From Actinomycetes bacterium (GTDB lineage Bacteria; Actinomycetota; Acidimicrobiia; Acidimicrobiales; Bog-793), in the NCBI GenBank assembly GCA_021823365.1, contig JAKAOD010000065.1, positions 1 to 10,406 on the forward strand: a stretch of 10,406 nucleotides of DNA. Direction: 5' to 3'. The notes under the pieces were generated by a model. It worked only from the letters and a program-made list of their open reading frames with translations. It had not been told where the DNA came from and searched no databases. The position numbers and the translations under genes are program-made. The first letter of the stretch is position 1. Every line of letters begins with the position of its first letter. Of the stretch, positions 5,820-10,406 are shown piece after piece.

Positions 5820-6152
5820 GTGTTGTACCTGAAAAGGGCGTGGGCGGCACAGAGGACCGGCGCAATGGTCGATGACTGGCATCACCCGCGCCGTGCCCCC
5901 GTCGGGGCGTCCATCGAGGAGCTGAACAGCCGGCCGTACCACAAAGGGGACCTCGGCTCGCTCGTGAACCTGAACAGCGAGCTCCTGAGCCGTTGCATGC
6001 AAGCCCGGGACAGCCTGACGCACCACTTCGATGACGTTGCCGTGGGAGTGGAGTGGTTCCTCCGGGTTCAGCCCGACGGTGCGCCTGACGCGCCTATAGC
6101 CCGACCCGACACCTTGTCCCCGGACGGGCGATGGAGGGAGAGGGGAGCATGA
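5820..6152 (+). CDS. Small protein of unknown function
   Basis: A 110-residue frame starting at GTG 5820 (TTG at 5817 or 5823 are alternatives) with a strong ribosome-binding site just upstream, ending in a TGA that overlaps the permease ATG as ATGA (6149-6152). I recognise no family. It has no membrane segment or signal peptide. Residues ~25-85 look like a normal soluble protein (motifs SIEELNSRPYHKGDLGSLV and LTHHFDDVAVGVEW). The last ~25 residues (Pro-, Asp- and Arg-rich, with codons such as ATA and CGA) look non-coding. THHFDD loosely recalls the THxHxDH metal motif of MBL-fold hydrolases, and the 17-codon ORF just upstream recalls the start of such a protein, so this could be the body of a decayed gene in another frame. 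Either a genuine small accessory protein or a pseudogene. Confidence 0.4.
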   Translation: MLYLKRAWAAQRTGAMVDDWHHPRRAPVGASIEELNSRPYHKGDLGSLVNLNSELLSRCMQARDSLTHHFDDVAVGVEWFLRVQPDGAPDAPIARPDTLSPDGRWRERGA

Positions 6153-7156
6153 GGCGCAGCCGGTTGCGGAGAGGTTACGTGCGGCGTCGCATCGTCTTCT
6201 ACCTAGTCACGCTCTGGGTGGCGGTCACGATCAACTTCGTGATCCCCCGGCTGATGCCGGGCAACGCCGTCGACGCGCTGTTCATTCGCATGCACGGGAA
6301 GCTGAGCCCATCGCTCATGCGCCCTCTCGAGGTCGAGTTCGGCATCCACCTGCACGAAGGGATGCTTCAGGAGTATTGGCACTACCTCGTCAACTTGAGC
6401 CATGGTGACCTGGGGATCTCCATCACATACTTTCCTACGCCGGTGTCGACCGTGCTCGGCACGGCCCTGCCGTGGACGCTCGGCCTCGTGGGGACGGCGA
6501 CCGTCATTGCCTTCGTGCTCGGCACCTGGGTCGGCATCATCATCGGGTGGCGGCGCACCTCGGTGTGGGACAGCGTGGTGCCGCCGGTGGCGATGTTCAC
6601 GTCGGCGTTCCCCTATTTCTTTTTTGGTCTCCTACTGTTGTATGTTTTCGGGTTCCTGCTCGGATGGTTCCCGATCGGGGGCGCCTTCGGCTTCGGAAAC
6701 CCTCCGCGCCTTAGCATTTCGAGCATCTTGGACATCGTCTACCACGCTTTCCTGCCCGCTCTCGCTATGGTCGCCACGCTGATCGGCACCTGGATCCTCA
6801 CCATGCGAAACAACATGATCGCGGTGCTTAGAGAGGACTACGTGCTGATGGCGGTGGCAGCAGGCCTGCCCGAGCGTGAGGTGCTCCACCGCTACGTCGT
6901 GCGCAACGCCATCCTGCCCAGCCTGACAGGGTTCGCGATGGCGCTCGGGTTCGTCGTAGGCGGTGCGATCCTCACGGAGATCGTCTTCTCCTACCCAGGA
7001 GTCGGCTATGTCATGTTGCAGGCGGTGGAGAACCAAGACTACCCGTTGCTGCAGGCGATCCTCCTCGTGATCTCCGTGGGGGTGCTCCTCGCAAACTTCG
7101 CGGTCGACATGCTCTACGGACGGCTGGACCCGAGAGCCTCGAGCCAGGGGGTGTGA
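6149..7156 (+). CDS. ABC importer permease, DppB/OppB type
   Basis: One of two integral membrane subunits forming the translocation path of the importer. From the ATG at 6149 it has 335 residues, normal for the family. This start is preceded by G-rich Shine-Dalgarno sequence (GGGAG eight bases upstream) and overlaps the previous stop codon; an ATG six codons upstream at 6131 lies inside that G-rich run and is less likely. Features: basic N-terminus (RRSRLRRGYVRRR), a first membrane segment about 14-33, the IPRLMPGNA turn at 32-40 typical of DppB proteins, a long external loop, further hydrophobic segments about 105-133, 144-175, 195-217, 258-280 and 297-319, and the cytoplasmic EAA loop at about 229-258 (AVAAGLPEREVLHRYVVRNA) that docks on an ATPase. 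It pairs with the next gene, whose start overlaps its stop. Confidence 0.93.
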   Translation: MRRSRLRRGYVRRRIVFYLVTLWVAVTINFVIPRLMPGNAVDALFIRMHGKLSPSLMRPLEVEFGIHLHEGMLQEYWHYLVNLSHGDLGISITYFPTPVSTVLGTALPWTLGLVGTATVIAFVLGTWVGIIIGWRRTSVWDSVVPPVAMFTSAFPYFFFGLLLLYVFGFLLGWFPIGGAFGFGNPPRLSISSILDIVYHAFLPALAMVATLIGTWILTMRNNMIAVLREDYVLMAVAAGLPEREVLHRYVVRNAILPSLTGFAMALGFVVGGAILTEIVFSYPGVGYVMLQAVENQDYPLLQAILLVISVGVLLANFAVDMLYGRLDPRASSQGV

Positions 7157-8082
7157 GGGCCGTGGCAGAGGCGGTCATCGAGGGGCGCACGGCCTCGGTT
7201 GACGGGTTCGTGCTGCGGTACGCGCGCTACACGAGGGACCACAAGCTCGTAACTGCCGGCACTGCCATCATCATCTTCTTCGTGCTCCTCGCGCTGCTCG
7301 CGCCCGTGATCGCCCGGGGGAACCCGCAGGCGATGAACGGTCCGATCATGGCGGCCCCGAGCGCTGCGCACTGGCTTGGCACGACGTCTGCCGGGCAGGA
7401 CGTGTGGGACCAGCTGGTGTGGGGGGCGCGCGTGTCGCTGTCGGTGGGGCTCATCGGAGGGATGCTCGCGACGGCGATCGCAGTGGTCGTCGGTGTGGGC
7501 GGCACCGTTGTCGGCGGCGTGGCCGACGACGGGGCGGTCATGTTCACGAACATCTTCCTCGTCCTCCCCGGCATTCCGCTCATGGCGGTCCTGGCGTCCT
7601 ACCTCCCCAACAGCGGCGAGGTGGCGATCATCGCTCTCATCGGGGTCACGGGCTGGCCGTGGGCCGCTCGCGTCCTGAGGGCACAGACGCTGGCATTGCG
7701 CAGGCGGGACTTCGTGCGCCTGGCGCGGGTCGGCGGGGATCGGGCCCTCCAGCTCATCTGGCACGAGATCCTTCCCCACTTGCTCCCGCTCTTGGCCGTG
7801 GTGCAGCTCAACGCCATCATCTACGCCATCGTGACGCAGGCGTCACTGCAGTTCCTCGGGCTCGGCAACGTGAGCACCACGAGTTGGGGTTCGATGCTCT
7901 ACTGGGCGACGAACTATCAAGCGCTCCTGTCGGGCGCGTGGTGGTGGGCAATGCCGCCGGGCCTGTGCATAGCACTGGTGGGAGCGTCGCTCGCGATGAT
8001 CAACCGCGGCGTCGACGAGATCACGAACCCCCAGCTCAGGAAGCCGCGGTCTCACCAGACGAAGGTGCCAGCCCATGCATGA
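7153..8082 (+). CDS. ABC importer permease, DppC/OppC type
   Basis: Second membrane subunit of the importer. The GTG at 7153 overlaps the upstream TGA as GTGA and gives 309 residues; a GTG at 7162 is better spaced from the AGGGGG at 7146-7151 and is a real alternative. Features: a cytoplasmic N-terminus with basic residues up to ~31, first membrane segment about 33-54, the LGTTSAGQDVWDQLVWGAR segment at 75-93 that is a hallmark of DppC proteins, hydrophobic segments near 94-121, 130-150, 157-172, 208-232 and 268-284, and an EAA loop at about 185-212 (RDFVRLARVGGDRALQLIWH) followed by an ILPHLLP segment. The FLVLPGIPLMAVLASYLP stretch resembles what I recall in sugar-importing members of this family. 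Translationally coupled on both sides. Confidence 0.93.
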   Translation: MRAVAEAVIEGRTASVDGFVLRYARYTRDHKLVTAGTAIIIFFVLLALLAPVIARGNPQAMNGPIMAAPSAAHWLGTTSAGQDVWDQLVWGARVSLSVGLIGGMLATAIAVVVGVGGTVVGGVADDGAVMFTNIFLVLPGIPLMAVLASYLPNSGEVAIIALIGVTGWPWAARVLRAQTLALRRRDFVRLARVGGDRALQLIWHEILPHLLPLLAVVQLNAIIYAIVTQASLQFLGLGNVSTTSWGSMLYWATNYQALLSGAWWWAMPPGLCIALVGASLAMINRGVDEITNPQLRKPRSHQTKVPAHA

Positions 8083-9091
8083 GCCACCGATGCGCGAGCC
8101 GGTGCTCGAGGTCTGCAACCTGTCCGTCCGGTACATCGACGGGGCTGTGGACGTGCCCGCCGCGAGCGACGTGTCGTTCTCGGTCGCCCCCGGCGAGATC
8201 CTCGGCATTGCCGGAGAGTCTGGCAGCGGCAAGTCGACGCTCGCCATGGCGTCCACCCGTCTCTTGGAGCCGTCCGTGGCAGAGGTCGAGGGACGCGTTG
8301 TCATCGCCGGTCGCGATATCTTCGGGGCTGATCCGGAAGCGTTGCGGAACATGCGCTGGACGACCTTCGCCGTCGTGTTCCAGAGCGCGATGAACGCGTT
8401 GAACCCGGTGATGAGGGTGAGCGACCAGATGGCTCGCGTCGCCCGGGCTCACACCGACTGGGGCACGGAGAAGATCCGCGCCCGCATGACAGAGGTGATG
8501 GAGAAGATGGGAATCCCGCGCGACCGGCTCGGCGCGTACCCCCACGAGCTGTCCGGCGGCATGCGCCAGCGTGTGATGATCGCGCTGGCACTCCTGCTCG
8601 AGCCGAGGCTCGTAGTGATGGATGAGCCCACCACGGCGCTCGACGTGGTCGTGCAGGGGGAGATCGTCCGCGAGATCAGGCGGCTGCAGGCGGGGTCCGA
8701 CTTCGCCATGGTCCTGGTCACCCACGACATCGCTCTGCTCTCGGAGCTGGCGCACAGGATCCTCGTCATGTACGCGGGGCGCGTGGTGGAGGCGGGCTCG
8801 ACCGAGGAGATCACCGGTGCTCCGTTGCACCCCTACACGCGGGGTCTCCTGGCCTCCTTTCCCACCGTGTCCGGCGCGCGGACCCACCTGACCGGCATCG
8901 AAGGCGACCCACCCGACATGACGAGGATCCCAGCCGGCTGCCCGTTCCACCCGCGCTGCCGTCATGCCCGCGACGAATGCCGGGAGGAGCGACCTGAGCT
9001 GCGGACGTTCGGCCCGGCTCGGCAGGCCGCGTGCCACCTGCTCGACGATCAGGGTCGTCTCGAGGAGTCCTGCGCGGAGGCGTCCAGGTGA
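8075..9091 (+). CDS. ABC importer ATPase, DppD/OppD type
   Basis: First of two cytoplasmic ATPase subunits powering the importer; 338 residues. The ATG at 8075 overlaps the end of the permease by eight bases; an ATG at 8090 is also possible. All ATPase elements are intact: Walker A GESGSGKST at 47-55, Q-loop Gln103, signature LSGGMRQR at 159-166, Walker B LVVMDEP at 179-185 with catalytic Glu184, D-loop ALD at 188-190 and switch His217. The C-terminal oligopeptide-type extension has HPYTRGLL at 252-259, then Cys289, Cys295, Cys302 and Cys320 in the CPFHPRC-x6-C-x17-C pattern. In related Dpp and Opp ATPases this four-cysteine set is known to hold a [4Fe-4S] cluster. It should form a heterodimer with the next gene product. 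Confidence 0.94.
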   Translation: MHEPPMREPVLEVCNLSVRYIDGAVDVPAASDVSFSVAPGEILGIAGESGSGKSTLAMASTRLLEPSVAEVEGRVVIAGRDIFGADPEALRNMRWTTFAVVFQSAMNALNPVMRVSDQMARVARAHTDWGTEKIRARMTEVMEKMGIPRDRLGAYPHELSGGMRQRVMIALALLLEPRLVVMDEPTTALDVVVQGEIVREIRRLQAGSDFAMVLVTHDIALLSELAHRILVMYAGRVVEAGSTEEITGAPLHPYTRGLLASFPTVSGARTHLTGIEGDPPDMTRIPAGCPFHPRCRHARDECREERPELRTFGPARQAACHLLDDQGRLEESCAEASR

Positions 9092-10059
9092 ACGACGCGG
9101 CCCTCCTCGCCGGTGTGAACCTCACCAAGGACTTTGCCGGCACTGGTCGACGCCACCGCGCCGTCCAAGCGGTGCAGGACGTGACGCTCGGCGTCGTTCG
9201 CCGCGAGGTGCTCTGCCTTGTCGGCGAGTCGGGGTCGGGGAAATCGACGACGGCAGCGATGCTGGTCCTGCTGGAACGCCCGAGCGCGGGGAGGGTCCTC
9301 TTCCGGGGGCAAGACATGTCGGCCGTGCGCTCAGGCAAGCGCCTGCGGGAGTACTACAGGCATGTCCAGATAGTCCTACAGGACCCGTTCGCGTCTCTCA
9401 ATCCGCGACACGACGTGGCCTATCTCGTCAGCCGTCCCATGCACGTCCTGGGCACCGCCCGTTCCAACGCCGAGCGCGATGAGCGGACCGTAGCGATGCT
9501 CAAGATGGTGGGGCTCACGCCTGCCTCAGAGTTCTTGCACAAGCTGCCGCACCAGCTCTCGGGAGGCCAGCGCCAGCGGGTGGCCATGGCCAGGGCCCTT
9601 GGCGTGGGTCCAGACGTGCTGGTCGCCGACGAGCCGGTGTCGATGGTCGACGTGTCGCTCCGGATGGGGATCCTCAACCTCATGCTGAAAAGCCGCGACG
9701 AAGACGGCCTCGCGATCCTCTACATCACTCATGACCTGGCGTCGGCTCGCTACATCGGTGACCGCATCGCGGTTATGTACGCTGGGCACGTGGTGGAGCA
9801 GGGTCCCGTAGCCGAGGTGCTGGGCCATCCCTCGCATCCCTACACCGAGGCGCTGATTGCCGCAGTGCCGCAGCGAGGTCGTCCCATTGACACGGTGCTC
9901 ATCGGGAGCGCCGAGGCCAAGGGGGGCAACGGCTGCCCGCTACAGCCGCGCTGCCCGTACCGGCTGCCGGCCTGCGCCGAGATGCCCCCCTGGACGCCCG
10001 TATCGGCTGAGCACAGCGTCCGGTGCCACCTGGCCGAGAGCGGCCAGCCCCGAGAGTAG
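9088..10059 (+). CDS. ABC importer ATPase, DppF/OppF type
   Basis: Second ATPase subunit; 323 residues from the GTG at 9088, which overlaps the preceding TGA as GTGA and has CGGAGG seven bases upstream. A longer frame begins at 9031 inside the previous gene but its extra residues lack family character. Intact elements: Walker A GESGSGKST at 46-54, Q-loop Gln98 in LQDPFASLNP, signature LSGGQRQR at 157-164, Walker B VLVADEP at 177-183 with catalytic Glu182, switch His215, and HPYTEALI at 250-257. The D-loop reads SMVDVS rather than SALDVS; from memory this form is frequent in the sugar-type branch of the family. Cys283, Cys289, Cys296 and Cys313 repeat the cysteine pattern of the partner ATPase, so this subunit may also bind an Fe-S cluster. 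Confidence 0.94.
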   Translation: MNDAALLAGVNLTKDFAGTGRRHRAVQAVQDVTLGVVRREVLCLVGESGSGKSTTAAMLVLLERPSAGRVLFRGQDMSAVRSGKRLREYYRHVQIVLQDPFASLNPRHDVAYLVSRPMHVLGTARSNAERDERTVAMLKMVGLTPASEFLHKLPHQLSGGQRQRVAMARALGVGPDVLVADEPVSMVDVSLRMGILNLMLKSRDEDGLAILYITHDLASARYIGDRIAVMYAGHVVEQGPVAEVLGHPSHPYTEALIAAVPQRGRPIDTVLIGSAEAKGGNGCPLQPRCPYRLPACAEMPPWTPVSAEHSVRCHLAESGQPRE

Positions 10060-10127
10060 AGCGCAGCCACGTCGTGAGCATGGGCACCGGTGGATGACGA
10101 GGCGGCGAGGAAGAGACGAGGCGGGCC
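10060..10127 (+). other. Short gap before the GH1 gene
   Basis: A 68-base gap with no clear terminator hairpin and no recognisable -35/-10 pair, which suggests that the GH1 gene is read through from the importer genes. It contains the perfect eight-base palindrome CACCGGTG at 10085-10092, possibly a chance occurrence. GAGG at 10118-10121 is six bases before the GH1 start and is the likely ribosome-binding site. Confidence 0.4.
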
Positions 10128-10406
10128 ATGAGCACAGGCGACCGTTTCCTGTATGGCGTGGGGACGTCTGCGTACCAGGTCGAGGGGTATCCTCTCGCCG
10201 ACGGCGGCGGCCCCTGCATCTGGCACGAGTTCTCCCACACGCCCGGGAACGTGCGCGGGGAAGACACCGGCGATGTCGCTTGCGATCATTACCACCGCTA
10301 CGGGGAGGACGTGGGCCTCATGGCGCGCCTCGGCGTGGAGGGGTACCGGTTCTCGGTGCGCTGGCCTCGGGTGATCCCGTCCGGGACGGGCCGTGTAAAC
10401 CCGCGT
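10128..10406 (+). CDS. GH1 family beta-glycosidase (5' part only)
   Basis: The first 93 codons of a family 1 glycoside hydrolase; the gene runs off the right edge, and full members have about 440-480 residues. The start is the ATG at 10128. The N-terminal signature [14 protein letters not shown] at 7-20 is clear, with Gln17 the conserved sugar-binding glutamine. It is followed by [11 protein letters not shown], then [20 protein letters not shown], and [19 protein letters not shown], all in the family order. No signal peptide, so it acts in the cytoplasm on an imported beta-glucoside, beta-galactoside or a phosphorylated one; the substrate and the two catalytic glutamates lie beyond the window. 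It follows the importer genes in the same direction and probably belongs to the same regulon. Confidence 0.93.
   Translation, partial: MSTGDRFLYGVGTSAYQVEGYPLADGGGPCIWHEFSHTPGNVRGEDTGDVACDHYHRYGEDVGLMARLGVEGYRFSVRWPRVIPSGTGRVNPR

Noticed and set aside
6615..6630. T-rich run in the first permease as a terminator
   Set aside because: It lies within the coding region, encodes Phe-rich membrane sequence, and has no stem before it.
8036..9037. 333-residue minus-strand frame opposite the first ATPase
   Set aside because: His/Arg/Gly-rich mirror of an ATPase with all motifs intact.

Overview
The window looks like chromosomal DNA from a high-G+C bacterium, most likely an actinobacterium. Codons end mostly in G or C, GTG starts are frequent, genes are packed with ATGA/GTGA stop-start overlaps, and ribosome-binding sites are strong GGAGG types. 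The species cannot be told from the sequence. No phage, insertion sequence, CRISPR array, tRNA or rRNA is visible.

Layout: a class II sugar-bisphosphate aldolase gene points left (135-989, minus). A divergent control region (about 990-1191) separates it from a rightward cluster that fills the rest of the window. That cluster holds, in order: a GH4 NAD/Mn-dependent alpha-galactosidase-type glycosidase (1192-2559); a very small candidate ORF (2560-2649); a family-5 extracellular solute-binding protein with a Sec signal peptide (2652-4349); a strong intercistronic hairpin (4373-4411); a cytosolic polysaccharide-deacetylase-like protein of unknown specificity (4521-5756); a degenerate-looking stretch with a 17-codon ORF (5753-5806) and a small gene of unknown function (about 5820-6152); two Dpp/Opp-type permeases (6149-7156 and 7153-8082); two Dpp/Opp-type ATPases (8075-9091 and 9088-10059); and the 5' end of a GH1 beta-glycosidase cut by the window edge (10128-10406).

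Working model: the binding protein, two permeases and two ATPases form one complete peptide/nickel-family importer. The flanking GH4 and GH1 glycosidases suggest that it carries an oligosaccharide or glycoside rather than a peptide. The imported sugar would be hydrolysed in the cytoplasm, possibly after deacetylation, and a phosphorylated product would reach glycolysis through the aldolase. No sugar kinase, isomerase or regulator gene is complete in the window.

The least ordinary parts are the junctions. The divergent promoter carries a perfect 17-bp palindrome on its -35 box. Just downstream lies what looks like the first ~23 codons of a SIS-domain sugar-isomerase gene with the rest missing. 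A second possible gene remnant, with a start resembling an MBL-fold hydrolase, follows the deacetylase-like gene. These hint that the cluster has lost genes while keeping their promoter and coupling signals. This is an inference from sequence recognised by eye and has not been tested by any search.
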